From an uncultured Prevotella sp. (GTDB taxonomy: Bacteria > Bacteroidota > Bacteroidia > Bacteroidales > Bacteroidaceae): a DNA stretch of 64,000 nucleotides. The notes under the pieces were generated by a model. The model was not told the DNA's origin. It saw only the letters and a program-made list of their open reading frames with translations, and did not search any database. Positions 28,654 to 37,151 of the stretch are shown piece by piece (the first letter of the stretch is position 1; the number at the start of each line of letters is the position of its first letter). The translations under genes were made by a program, and so were the position numbers. The stretch is from NCBI GenBank assembly GCA_900316295.1, contig ONCJ01000012.1:1-64000 (forward strand), read 5' to 3'.

Positions 28654-31600
28654 TTACTTAATTACTTTCTTTCCATTTACGATATATATACCCTGCGGAA
28701 CAGCATTCCAGCTATTGCCAACAACCTGACCATTCAGATTATATATCTTTACATTCTCCAAGGAGTTATCATTTATGACAATATTGTCGATGCTGGTTAT
28801 CAAGTTACCAAACATGAATGCTTTTGCTGCCGCTTGTGTCGAAGGCATGGTGAAATATGCACGGCAAGCATGCAGAGTGCCGTTACTCTTATATGCTTTG
28901 TTATTGCGACCTATGAACCAGTCCGTTCCGTCATCAGCCATCTTGTAAGGTTGCAATGTACCAGTGAACTTGAAAGTTTTGCTCTTATCACTTGTCTTTT
29001 CCACGACACTATTATCCAAGGAAAGGTTAAGTGTGACATTATTGAATGTCAGATTTGTAACATTAGCTGTTGGCTTGATGATGTATGGTACACCAGCGTC
29101 AAGAGTTGTTTGCGTGTCATTAAAGTCGAAAGTATTAAATGTTTCGCCCTCTGTTACACCCTTAAATGATTTCAACTGATAACCTGTACCAAAAACAGCA
29201 ATTAGTTGTTCATTTGTCAGACTAAATGGTAAGCAGATAGCATTCCATTCATTACCCCAAATAGTACCACGGTTCTTCAATGTAACGTTTACGGTACGAT
29301 TGTTAAATCCAGCGTATGCAGTCAAAGCATCCTCCAAGGTTACGTCATATTCCAAATCAGAAGCAGCCAGTAAGAACTTCTTATCAAGATATGCTATACG
29401 ATTGTCAATATAAGTTTTGATTGTATTTACATCATTCTCGAGCGTTCCTGTTGCTGTCCACCCAGCGCCATCTGACTCTGTAGTAGTATAGTTTTTAGTC
29501 CACGAGGCGCTGATTGTTGATTTCAATGCGTCAGCCTCTGTCTTTAAAGCATCGGCAAGACCGTTCTTAACAACAAGCCAACGAGATGCTACAAGCGAAG
29601 TAAACCATGACTCATCCCATAGACTCTGCAGCTTATTTCGCAGAGCAGACTCTGCAGCAGAATTGACAATCAGTCCATCCTTCGTTCCATTATTAGCGAT
29701 GTCTGTCATAGCAGAGTTTTGCCAAGCAAGCTCATTACCCCAAAGCGGACCGAACTTCAACTGCGTATCTTCTGCATCCTTATATGCATAAACGCTGCTT
29801 AAGGTAGTTGTACCGCCAAGAATCTCGCTGGCGATATACCAGTTTACGAGAGTTGTCTTGTCAACATAAGTCTCTGGCGAAGTCCAAAGATTATTGATAA
29901 AGGTCTGAACAGGATTCGTTACCGCATTCTTGGCTGTCGCAATTTCTTCTGGAGTCGCAGTTGCTTCGTCATAGCTTGGTTCTGGGTTCTTTATTACAAC
30001 CCAGGGGCGGGTATAGTTAGTTCCAGCAACATATACATCACCCGTCTTGTCTACTCCATCTTCATTCATCATTTCTATCAGCCATCCTGTCTTCTCGTCA
30101 GCATCAACACGTTCAGACGTTCCATCCTCACGGTCTGCCTCTACATAGTCCATAGCTGTGTATGTACCAAGATACTTGCCGTTGACAACAAGGTCTACAA
30201 AGCATGTGTTAGGTGTAAATGGCAGTCCTACTGCATCACCTAATTTCTTTGTCAAGGCGTTCTTTATCATACTCTCGTCAGCAGCATTAGCAGCAAGAAT
30301 CCAGTTACGCTTAGTATAGCCTGCACCAGTAAGGTCATACTTATGTTTCTTGGCGAACTTCAGCCTATATGATTTTTTACCGTCAGCAACACTCCATTCT
30401 GCCTTACCTCGTCCACGAATCTGTAGGTACTCTTCGCTCTCGGTAAACGAAGTCAGAGGGCCACTTTCGCTATCTATCACCTGGATTGCAGCTTGAACAT
30501 AATCACCTGTGCTCGCTTGGATCGCTGCACCATCCTTTGTATCGATATATATAGTAGGCAGGTTAGTGAGTTGAGTGCGAACAGTACGGCCAAACTGTAT
30601 AGTTGGAGCTGCTGCACCATCGGCAACTGTCACGTACACAATAGAACCATTATTACTACCATTAGTAGCTGTCAAAGTCTTACCATCATTACCAATAAGG
30701 TTTTTGTTTGAGAGATCTGCTTTATAAATAGATGATGTCAGAGTATAGTTTCCGAATGTAATACTCTCGCCATTCGGATTTACAGTACTACTCCAGTCTT
30801 GATAGCAAGAGAAGATAACCTTATTAAATATGGTATTATCTGCTACTGCTTGTGATGGCTTAATAATGTATGGCATACCAGCCTTTATAGATTTATCTTC
30901 TGGGGTCTCAAAGATCATCTTTGTTCCATCATCAGAAACACCTGTGAATGTCTTTATATCATAAGAGTTTCCGAAGATTGTCTTCATCTGAGTCTCATCA
31001 ACAGAGAATGGCAAAGAGATGGCACTCCACTCATTTGCAGCAAAGGAACGTCCTGTAAGTGTTACATTGATATACTTGTCAGTATTTTCCTCTTTATAAA
31101 TACCATTCTCCAGTTGTCCGTTTTCATGGGCATTCTTTGTGACATCATATACGACTGAACCTGCAGATGTATTTGCTGCAGTTGCAAGAGTGGTAAACTG
31201 TGTCTGAACATAATCAACACGTCCGTTTATCCAAGTTTTCAACTGTGCTATATATGCAGCATAATTATCATAGCCAGTAACTCCTTTATGGTATTGTTCC
31301 ATTCCTGTACCAGGACCATTAAAGTTCCACTTTGCAGAGTCGAGCTTCTCTGTCTGAGCGACAAGGGCTGCCAGTTCATCTATCTTGTTGCAAAGTGTCG
31401 TCTTCAGTCCTCCATTGACCAATTGGTCCATCTTCGCCTTTACCTTTGTCATAAACTCTGGATCTTTAGCAAAGTTATTTGCAAAGTAATCATCTATGCT
31501 CGAGGCATTACCAGACATATTCGCTACTAACGTGCCATTTGTTGCTGACATTGACGAATAGTTTCCATAAGCCAAATCCTTATCCCAAACTGGTCCCCAA

Positions 31601-33297
31601 TATAGTTTTCCGTCTGTTTTACGATATGCCTTCACGCTCATCAGTCCGTCATAGTCGCCTGTAATCTCGGTTATAATCCAGAATTTCATTAACGTCTCCT
31701 CATCGTTGTATGCACGCCATCCACTTTCTGGATTTGTAAAATTCTTACCAAGACCTTTTTTCCATGAGTTTTGAAACCATTCCTTCACCTCATCAATAAT
31801 AGGCTGCTCCACAGCTGCACTATCAGCACGAGTAGTTTCGGTTCCGGCATAGGCAGGTTCTGGATTATTAATATTCATAATCAAACCTTGTTCTGCAAAA
31901 AACATAGGGTAGTCACACATTTGAGTTTTGCCTTGGAACTCAACATACCAACCATCCTCATCGATGTTGATACGGTCGCCATCAATTTCGCAATGGTCGG
32001 AAACCTGATATGTTCCACGATACTCATCGTTGATAACAAGGTCTACAAACTTATATCCAGGATTGAAAGGCATACCCACAATCTTACCCAACTCGCAAGT
32101 AAGAGCATTACGGATAAGAGAATGATCGAAAGCATTTGCAAGCAAAGTCCAGTTACGCTTGCTATATCCTCCGTTAATCATATCATGCTTGAAATTCTGC
32201 CCTGTAGTTTTGTCCTTCTTTGCAAATTTCAGTCTATAAGGACGTTTGGCTTCACTTCCTCCATGACCAGTATATTGCGACATTGACGTAGAATTACCTC
32301 TTACTTTTATTTCTAAGTGGTCAGCATCTTCCTCAAACGACTCCATGTAGTGCGGGCTTGTCGTGTCGTCTGTTGCAACCACCTTTATACTTGCCCGACG
32401 ATATGGTGCCTCATCATATTTCTGACCTTCACCACCCTTTTTGTAAAGATAATCGTCTAAAGATGTGTCACCTTTGTCGGGTAATGTTATATATACAGTT
32501 GGAGCGTTGCTCAACTGCATTCTTGCTGCAATCTTCTGCTGCATAGTCATCGTTGAAGGATCAGGGTCGTCGCCACCTTCACCTGGCGAGCCAGCAATAT
32601 TTAGGGATGGGACTGTAGAATCATCTGTTTTTATGTATGCACTTGGAGGTAAAATATTAGATTGTTCTGGTCTTCCCTCACCCATATAAGACATTTTTGT
32701 AAGTACACCATCTATCATTTTATACGCATGATGGTTATTTATCAAGTCCCATCCTGCCACTGTTATGAGACTTCCATACAACTTCACATTTTCATTTCCA
32801 TAACACAATCCAGTAGTAGTAGCAAATGTAACATTTGTAAAAACTGGATTATTAACAGTCTCTGAAACCTTAATAAGGTATGGATAACCTGCCGTGATGG
32901 ATGGTGTCTCCATCGTTTTAAACACGAAAGTATTGTTATCCATACTATCAAACTGTTGTAGTTGATATTTACCAGAACCAAATGTTGCATCCAAAACAGA
33001 TTGAGATGCATTAAATGGTAAAGATATAAAATCCCATTGATTTGCAGTAAAAGATCTGTTTTGATATGTAATGTTATAATTTTGGGCTATTTCAAAACCG
33101 CTATAATCCCATATTTGAGTAGCATCTAAGACTTTATCTGTCTGTCCCCACGCCCCTACGATACTCATCATAGCGATAAGGAGGGTGGTGATCCAGTACT
33201 TTATGGATTGACTTGGGAATGGTACGAAACATGGGGTGTCATCCTGTTGCCATCGATTTGTGTGCAACGTCTTTAGATTAGTTAGTTTACAGTTCAT
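28654..33297 (-). CDS. Secreted protein with two CotH kinase-like domains and a sorting-like tail
   Basis: 1547 residues. A signal peptide with a long n-region (core about 34-51, ending VGAWG) precedes an alternating architecture. A beta-rich module recurs at about 73-160, 743-830 and 1335-1420 (RSF.AN.W..ISLPF, then G.PYIIK). Between the copies lie CotH domains at about 300-700 and 915-1310. Domain 1 keeps the expected W-D-x-D (D572, D574; GPVWDKDLAYGN); domain 2 has GPLWGNELAW, so both acidic residues of that motif are changed (G1187, E1189) and it is probably inactive. The C-terminus (VKIYNLNGQVVG..PQGIYIVNGKKVIK) is a T9SS type A-like sorting tail. CotH proteins phosphorylate proteins in spore formers; the substrate here is unknown. 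Confidence 0.88.
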   Translation of the reverse strand: MNCKLTNLKTLHTNRWQQDDTPCFVPFPSQSIKYWITTLLIAMMSIVGAWGQTDKVLDATQIWDYSGFEIAQNYNITYQNRSFTANQWDFISLPFNASQSVLDATFGSGKYQLQQFDSMDNNTFVFKTMETPSITAGYPYLIKVSETVNNPVFTNVTFATTTGLCYGNENVKLYGSLITVAGWDLINNHHAYKMIDGVLTKMSYMGEGRPEQSNILPPSAYIKTDDSTVPSLNIAGSPGEGGDDPDPSTMTMQQKIAARMQLSNAPTVYITLPDKGDTSLDDYLYKKGGEGQKYDEAPYRRASIKVVATDDTTSPHYMESFEEDADHLEIKVRGNSTSMSQYTGHGGSEAKRPYRLKFAKKDKTTGQNFKHDMINGGYSKRNWTLLANAFDHSLIRNALTCELGKIVGMPFNPGYKFVDLVINDEYRGTYQVSDHCEIDGDRINIDEDGWYVEFQGKTQMCDYPMFFAEQGLIMNINNPEPAYAGTETTRADSAAVEQPIIDEVKEWFQNSWKKGLGKNFTNPESGWRAYNDEETLMKFWIITEITGDYDGLMSVKAYRKTDGKLYWGPVWDKDLAYGNYSSMSATNGTLVANMSGNASSIDDYFANNFAKDPEFMTKVKAKMDQLVNGGLKTTLCNKIDELAALVAQTEKLDSAKWNFNGPGTGMEQYHKGVTGYDNYAAYIAQLKTWINGRVDYVQTQFTTLATAANTSAGSVVYDVTKNAHENGQLENGIYKEENTDKYINVTLTGRSFAANEWSAISLPFSVDETQMKTIFGNSYDIKTFTGVSDDGTKMIFETPEDKSIKAGMPYIIKPSQAVADNTIFNKVIFSCYQDWSSTVNPNGESITFGNYTLTSSIYKADLSNKNLIGNDGKTLTATNGSNNGSIVYVTVADGAAAPTIQFGRTVRTQLTNLPTIYIDTKDGAAIQASTGDYVQAAIQVIDSESGPLTSFTESEEYLQIRGRGKAEWSVADGKKSYRLKFAKKHKYDLTGAGYTKRNWILAANAADESMIKNALTKKLGDAVGLPFTPNTCFVDLVVNGKYLGTYTAMDYVEADREDGTSERVDADEKTGWLIEMMNEDGVDKTGDVYVAGTNYTRPWVVIKNPEPSYDEATATPEEIATAKNAVTNPVQTFINNLWTSPETYVDKTTLVNWYIASEILGGTTTLSSVYAYKDAEDTQLKFGPLWGNELAWQNSAMTDIANNGTKDGLIVNSAAESALRNKLQSLWDESWFTSLVASRWLVVKNGLADALKTEADALKSTISASWTKNYTTTESDGAGWTATGTLENDVNTIKTYIDNRIAYLDKKFLLAASDLEYDVTLEDALTAYAGFNNRTVNVTLKNRGTIWGNEWNAICLPFSLTNEQLIAVFGTGYQLKSFKGVTEGETFNTFDFNDTQTTLDAGVPYIIKPTANVTNLTFNNVTLNLSLDNSVVEKTSDKSKTFKFTGTLQPYKMADDGTDWFIGRNNKAYKSNGTLHACRAYFTMPSTQAAAKAFMFGNLITSIDNIVINDNSLENVKIYNLNGQVVGNSWNAVPQGIYIVNGKKVIK

Positions 33298-33390
33298 TTG
33301 TATGCTTTTTTTGTTTGAGTTCTTAATATTTGGTTTTGTTGTAGTTCTTGTAGTGATTTGATTAGCAATTAGTTTTCACGCAATCGTTTG

Positions 33391-33398
33391 CAAAGGTA
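33391..33398 (-). promoter_or_regulatory. -7 promoter element of the cotH-like gene
   Basis: TACCTTTG, an exact TAnnTTTG, about 95 nt upstream of the ATG. The nearest TTTG boxes lie 12 and 26 bp further, neither at the usual 19 bp, which would fit a promoter needing an activator. Confidence 0.55.
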
Positions 33399-33439
33399 TA
33401 GAAAAATACGCAAACTGAAAACTTCAAAGTAAGAAATAC

Positions 33440-33521
33440 TGATACTTTCTTGTCGGATTTCATGCAAATTCGACTACAAAGTATCACTTTGTCATATCTA
33501 TATTGCAAAATATGATACTTT
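33440..33521. promoter_or_regulatory. Three copies of TGATACTTT upstream of the cotH-like promoter
   Basis: TGATACTTT occurs at 33440-33448 and 33513-33521, and its reverse complement at 33478-33486. Centres are 38 and 35 bp apart, 40-125 bp upstream of the -7 box. This looks like an operator or activator array but no regulator gene lies nearby. Confidence 0.45.
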
Positions 33522-33543
33522 ATGAGGAGTTGAGGAGATAAAA

Positions 33544-33566
33544 TCCCGCATCAAGTGCGGGATGAG
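33544..33566 (-). terminator. Terminator of the SPOR lipoprotein-ruvX-def operon
   Basis: TCCCGCA and TGCGGGA form a 7-bp stem with a 5-nt loop (33544-33562); on the minus strand it is followed by TTTTA. It lies about 65 nt beyond the def stop codon. Confidence 0.65.
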
Positions 33567-33628
33567 GTAAGAGAGGAGATGTTCTGCTCTTATAGGAATA
33601 ACGATGGAATCGTAAAATAATGGATTGA

Positions 33629-34186
33629 TTATTTGACTGCTTTGGTACGATAACCGCAACGGTAGCGTCCCTTAAGAAGGGCTGCCAGCTTGCTCTTAAT
33701 CATCTGCTTGCGAAGCGGTGAGATGCGGTCTACGAACATGTGGCCGTCGAGATGGTCGAACTCATGCTGCATCACTCGGGCGAGATAACCTTCTACCCAT
33801 TCGTCGTGCTGCTGGAACTGTTCGTCTTGCCAGCGCACATGGATGCGCTTGGAACGGCGCACCTTCTCGTGGATGGCTGGCAGGGAGAGGCATCCTTCCT
33901 CCATCAGGTCGGTGTCGTCCTCGTCTTTCTCGATGATGTGTGGGTTGATATATACGTTACGGAAGTTTTTATATTCGGGCAGGTCGTCTGCTAAAGGGTC
34001 GAGGTCGATAACGACGACGCGCACTGCCCTACCCACCTGTGGTGCGGCAAGTCCGATGCCTTCTGACGAGGCGAGTGTCTCCCACATGTCTTGGATAAAC
34101 TGCTGGAGTTCGGGATAGTCGGGTGTGATGTCTTGTGCTACTTTGCGCAGCACGGGTTGACCATATATATAAATAGGTAGGATCAT
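33629..34186 (-). CDS. def: Peptide deformylase
   Basis: 185 residues. It removes the N-formyl group from new proteins in the cytoplasm. All three family motifs are present in order: GIGLAAPQ (about 44-51), EGCLS (about 96-100, metal-binding Cys) and HEFDH (about 139-143, two metal His plus catalytic Glu). Third gene of a compact operon with the SPOR lipoprotein and ruvX; the order ruvX-def is common in Bacteroidales. The C-terminal tail is basic, as in relatives. Confidence 0.97.
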   Translation of the reverse strand: MILPIYIYGQPVLRKVAQDITPDYPELQQFIQDMWETLASSEGIGLAAPQVGRAVRVVVIDLDPLADDLPEYKNFRNVYINPHIIEKDEDDTDLMEEGCLSLPAIHEKVRRSKRIHVRWQDEQFQQHDEWVEGYLARVMQHEFDHLDGHMFVDRISPLRKQMIKSKLAALLKGRYRCGYRTKAVK

Positions 34187-34229
34187 TGAGTTTTTTGTTT
34201 TTAGTTTTTGGGGGTTATTTTTAGTTATG

Positions 34230-34643
34230 TCAGCGCTTCATGCTTCGCATATAGTCTTGTAGCAATATGGTGGCGCTGATCTCGTCGACGAGTGCTTTGT
34301 CCTGTCGTGCCTTCTTGCGCAGTCCGCCTTGTAGCATTGCCTGATGAGCGAGTACGGAGGTGAAGCGTTCGTCGTACAGTTCGATGGGTATCTGTGGCAT
34401 TGCTTTACGCCAGCGATTGACAAACTGTATGACGCGCTGATAGTTTTCGCTTGGTTCTCCGTTGGTCTGTCGTGGTTCGCCAATGATGATACGCTCTACC
34501 TGCTCGTTGGCGACATATTCGCTAAGATATTCGAAGAGTGTAGATGTGGAAACAGTCGCCAATCCGCCTGCGATGATCTGCGACGGATCGGTGACTGCTA
34601 TTCCTGTACGTTTGCGTCCGTAGTCTACTGACAGTATACGCAT
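34230..34643 (-). CDS. ruvX: Putative pre-16S rRNA nuclease / Holliday junction resolvase YqgF
   Basis: 137 residues, typical RuvX/YqgF length. The RNase H-like fold shows its acidic residues: MRILSVDYGRKRTGIAV with the first Asp, GEPR(Q) in the middle, ERFTSVLA, and a C-terminal VDEISATILLQDY containing the last acidic positions. The family processes the 5' end of 16S rRNA in E. coli and has been proposed as a Holliday junction resolvase. It sits 6 nt after the SPOR lipoprotein and 43 nt before def. Confidence 0.94.
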   Translation of the reverse strand: MRILSVDYGRKRTGIAVTDPSQIIAGGLATVSTSTLFEYLSEYVANEQVERIIIGEPRQTNGEPSENYQRVIQFVNRWRKAMPQIPIELYDERFTSVLAHQAMLQGGLRKKARQDKALVDEISATILLQDYMRSMKR

Positions 34644-34649
34644 ATTGGC

Positions 34650-35150
34650 TTATTGTACATACAACAGCCAAGCGTCGGCGTAACGATTGCGCAACTGGTC
34701 GCGACTCTGTACGGCTTCAGACTTGCTATCGAATGTGGTGGCTACGACGCGATACATGTTACGGTCGGAGTTGTAGCCCAACTGTGCGGGATAGCCTGCT
34801 GACTTGAGCTGACGAACGAGTCCCTCGGCATTTGCCTTGACAGAGAACGAACCTACTACGACGCTGTAGTTCTTCAGTCCGGCACCATCAACAACTGAGA
34901 GTCGCTCCTGACGAACTACCGCATTGTCGGTGTTGTCGACTACTCTGGTATCTGTCACTGGCTTCTCTACTACTGGAGTTACCTCAGGTACGTAGGTGTC
35001 CGATGGTTGCTGTACGGTAGGAGTTGTGGTGGTATTCTCTTGTGCCTTAGCTTTCTCGTAAGCCTTCTTGTATGCACTCTCACTACTCTTGCATCCTGTG
35101 AATGCCATCGCTACGCAAAGGGCTGCGCCCAGAACAATAATTTTCTTCAT
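34650..35150 (-). CDS. SPOR-domain lipoprotein
   Basis: 166 residues. A lipoprotein signal (AMAFTGC, Cys at 19) is followed by a Lys/Ala helix, a Pro/Val/Thr-rich linker of about 50 residues and a C-terminal SPOR domain (about 92-166; YSVVVGSFSVKANAEGLVRQL, then YRVVATTF). SPOR domains bind denuded peptidoglycan at division sites, so this is probably a division- or wall-associated outer-membrane lipoprotein. First gene of the operon with ruvX and def. A degenerate -7 (TACTTTCG, 35216-35223) is the only promoter candidate seen. Confidence 0.9.
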   Translation of the reverse strand: MKKIIVLGAALCVAMAFTGCKSSESAYKKAYEKAKAQENTTTTPTVQQPSDTYVPEVTPVVEKPVTDTRVVDNTDNAVVRQERLSVVDGAGLKNYSVVVGSFSVKANAEGLVRQLKSAGYPAQLGYNSDRNMYRVVATTFDSKSEAVQSRDQLRNRYADAWLLYVQ

Positions 35151-35296
35151 TGTTACTAATGTTTGTTTTTAATATTATTAGACTTTCTTTTTGTTACAAA
35201 TCTGTTTTGACATTGCGAAAGTACAAAATCCCTTGCGAAGTGGAAAAGATTATGTCTATAAAGTTTGTTAAATGCGAAAAAAACACTCGGAAATGT

Positions 35297-35327
35297 ATTG
35301 CATTTAAGAAAAGTATACGTATCTTTG
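35297..35327 (+). promoter_or_regulatory. Promoter of the YtxH-like envelope operon
   Basis: ATTG (35297-35300), 19 bp, then TATCTTTG (35320-35327), about 55 nt before the ATG at 35383. Confidence 0.7.
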
Positions 35328-35382
35328 TGGTGACAAAAACGGCTAACTCACATTTATGTTTAATAAATAAAAAACTATTACT

Positions 35383-35598
35383 ATGAAAACATTAGGTTAC
35401 ATTGGTGCATTTCTCGGTGGTGCCATCGCAGGTGCTGCCCTCGGTATTTTGATGGCTCCTGAAAAGGGAACTGACACACGTACAAAGATTGCCGACGCTG
35501 TAGATGACTTCTGCAAGAAGCATGACATCAAACTGTCGCGCAAAGAGATGGACGACTTCGTTGACGACATAAAGGACACTGCAGAGGATGTTCTCTAA
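35383..35598 (+). CDS. YtxH domain protein
   Basis: 71 residues. A glycine/alanine-rich membrane helix (YIGAFLGGAIAGAALGILMA, residues 5-24) followed by PEKG and an amphipathic, charged cytoplasmic helix is the YtxH plan. Such small proteins are induced by envelope or general stress in several phyla. Its end overlaps the start of the next gene by 11 nt, so translation is coupled. First gene of a three-gene unit. Confidence 0.88.
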   Translation: MKTLGYIGAFLGGAIAGAALGILMAPEKGTDTRTKIADAVDDFCKKHDIKLSRKEMDDFVDDIKDTAEDVL

Positions 35599-35938
35599 CG
35601 ACAACAACGTCGAGACTATCGCACAGTTCGTTGAGGTAGTGAAGCACTATGCTGGGCTTCAGACCGAATACATCAAGCTCGACATTGTGGAGAAGTTGGT
35701 GCGATTGCTCACAGTCTTAGCGATTGTGGTTATAGTCGCTTTGCTGTTGATTATCACACTCATCTACCTCTCCTTTGCCGGAGCCTACGCACTGGCGACT
35801 CAAACAGGTATGGCACCAGCCTTCTGCATCGTTGGCGGTGTCTACCTGCTGGTTATCATCCTATTTCTTTGCTACAGAAAGAAATTTATAGAGCGTCCAT
35901 TGGTTCGCCTTCTGGCAAATATCTTTCTGTCCAAGTAA
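35588..35938 (+). CDS. Phage holin superfamily III-like membrane protein
   Basis: 116 residues with two strong membrane helices (about 41-66 and 75-98) after a short amphipathic N-terminus (VETIAQFVEVVKHYAGLQTEYIKLD). This plan matches the Phage_holin_3_6-type family found beside YtxH genes; despite the name these are normally chromosomal envelope proteins and not lysis genes. No phage gene is nearby. It overlaps the YtxH gene and is followed after 15 nt by the third member. Confidence 0.78.
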   Translation: MFSNDNNVETIAQFVEVVKHYAGLQTEYIKLDIVEKLVRLLTVLAIVVIVALLLIITLIYLSFAGAYALATQTGMAPAFCIVGGVYLLVIILFLCYRKKFIERPLVRLLANIFLSK

Positions 35939-35953
35939 ATCCATCCAAGCATC

Positions 35954-36241
35954 ATGAATATCAACGGCGACACATATCGAACACTCGACGACATACGTCA
36001 GCGCAAAGACGAACTGCTCAACGACATCTCGGGCGACAGCACTGCCATGCAGACGCTCTGGGACAGTACGTTCCACCGTCCGGCATCGACCCTGAAGACA
36101 CCGACATCCCGCTATTCAGGTATACTGAAGACGGGTGTGGGAGTGCTCGACGGTATCATACTTGGATGGAAACTTTACAGGAAATTCAAACCAGGCAGCA
36201 AGAAAAAGACTAAAAAAGGTCTTTTCAGCCGTCTTTTCTGA
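35954..36241 (+). CDS. Small basic protein, third member of the YtxH operon
   Basis: 95 residues: a charged N-terminal half (DDIRQRKDELLNDI), a short hydrophobic stretch (GVGVLDGIILGWKLY, about 62-76) and a strongly basic end (KPGSKKKTKKGLFSRLF). The hydrophobic part is too short and weak to call a firm membrane anchor. I do not recognise the family, but the order YtxH, holin-like, small basic protein recurs in Bacteroidales as I recall. It converges with the MBL-fold gene, 86 nt away. Confidence 0.7.
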   Translation: MNINGDTYRTLDDIRQRKDELLNDISGDSTAMQTLWDSTFHRPASTLKTPTSRYSGILKTGVGVLDGIILGWKLYRKFKPGSKKKTKKGLFSRLF

Positions 36242-36327
36242 TAGAATTTCGAGTTTTTCCGAATTTTGTTGTCACCTTGCTACTATCTGTTACCACTCGT
36301 AACGCACTGAGTAGCATGTGTTTGTTA

Positions 36328-37089
36328 CTATATCTCAATCGTCAGTCCATCGTAGGCAAACTCAAAGCCCTCGGGCAGTCGCTTGTTGGCTTCGTCATGA
36401 AATCCTATCTCATGGGTGAGATGAATGAGATATGTACGACGAGCACCAACGCGACGAGCAAAGGCGACGGCATCGTCGACAAGCTGATGGCTGTGATGTG
36501 GTTTGTCAAAACGCAAGGCATTGACCACAAGAGTGTCGATTCCTTCGAGATATTGTAGCTCGCCATCGTCAATAGTCTTCATATCCGTGATATATGCCAA
36601 CTTCCCTATCCGATATGCAAGTATTGGCAGTTTGCCATGCATGACTGTGAAGGGAACTATCGTAGCATCGCGGATAATGAGTGGCTCGTGGGGACGGATG
36701 GCATGAAGGCAGAGCCGAGGGACACCAGGATAGAGCACCTTGGTGAAACAATAAGGCATTGTAGTGTGTAGAGCCTCTGCCGTCTGTTCATCGGCATATA
36801 CATTGATGTCGCCAAAGACGCAATAGCCACGCAGATCGTCCATACCTCCTACATGGTCGTAATGAATATGTGTGAGAAGGACTCCGTCGAAGGGAAGGAA
36901 AGGGTGTGGCATCAGTTGCATACGTATGTCTGGTCCGCAGTCGATGAGTAGTCGGGTGCTATCCACTTCCAGCATAGCCGCAGTACGATAGCGCTTGTCA
37001 TGCGGGTCTTCGCTGTGACAAACTTCACACGGACACCCCAACACGGGCACGCCCGCAGATGTTCCTGTTCCTAAGAAAGTTAGTTTCAT
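36328..37089 (-). CDS. MBL-fold metallo-hydrolase (PhnP-like)
   Basis: 253 residues from the ATG at 37089 (MKLTFLGTGTSAGVP); a longer frame begins 57 nt earlier but runs through a simple repeat and is not credible. The metal site HIHYDHVGG is followed by further His residues (VMHGK; LTHEIGFH), and a Cys cluster near the start (GCPCEVC) is common in PhnP-type phosphodiesterases. The family includes cyclic phosphodiesterases; the substrate here is unknown. It follows murB by 62 nt across a CGGAATTT-type repeat. Confidence 0.88.
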   Translation of the reverse strand: MKLTFLGTGTSAGVPVLGCPCEVCHSEDPHDKRYRTAAMLEVDSTRLLIDCGPDIRMQLMPHPFLPFDGVLLTHIHYDHVGGMDDLRGYCVFGDINVYADEQTAEALHTTMPYCFTKVLYPGVPRLCLHAIRPHEPLIIRDATIVPFTVMHGKLPILAYRIGKLAYITDMKTIDDGELQYLEGIDTLVVNALRFDKPHHSHQLVDDAVAFARRVGARRTYLIHLTHEIGFHDEANKRLPEGFEFAYDGLTIEI

Positions 37090-37105
37090 TGTGGTTTTTT
37101 GTTTT

Positions 37106-37142
37106 TTTCGGGATAACGGAATTTCGGAATTTCGGGATAGCG
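37106..37142. repeat. CGGAATTT simple repeat between murB and the MBL-fold gene
   Basis: Direct copies of CGGAATTT flanked by two CGGGATA words. It fills most of the short intergenic gap and resembles no other sequence in the window. Confidence 0.7.
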
Positions 37143-37151
37143 ACAATCTGC

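Noticed and set aside
35588-35938. Holin-like gene considered as prophage evidence
   Set aside because: It overlaps a YtxH gene and no endolysin, tail, capsid or integrase gene is nearby.
36328-37146. A longer start (37146) for the MBL-fold gene
   Set aside because: The extra 19 codons are the CGGAATTT simple repeat; MKLTFLGTG at 37089 is the family start.
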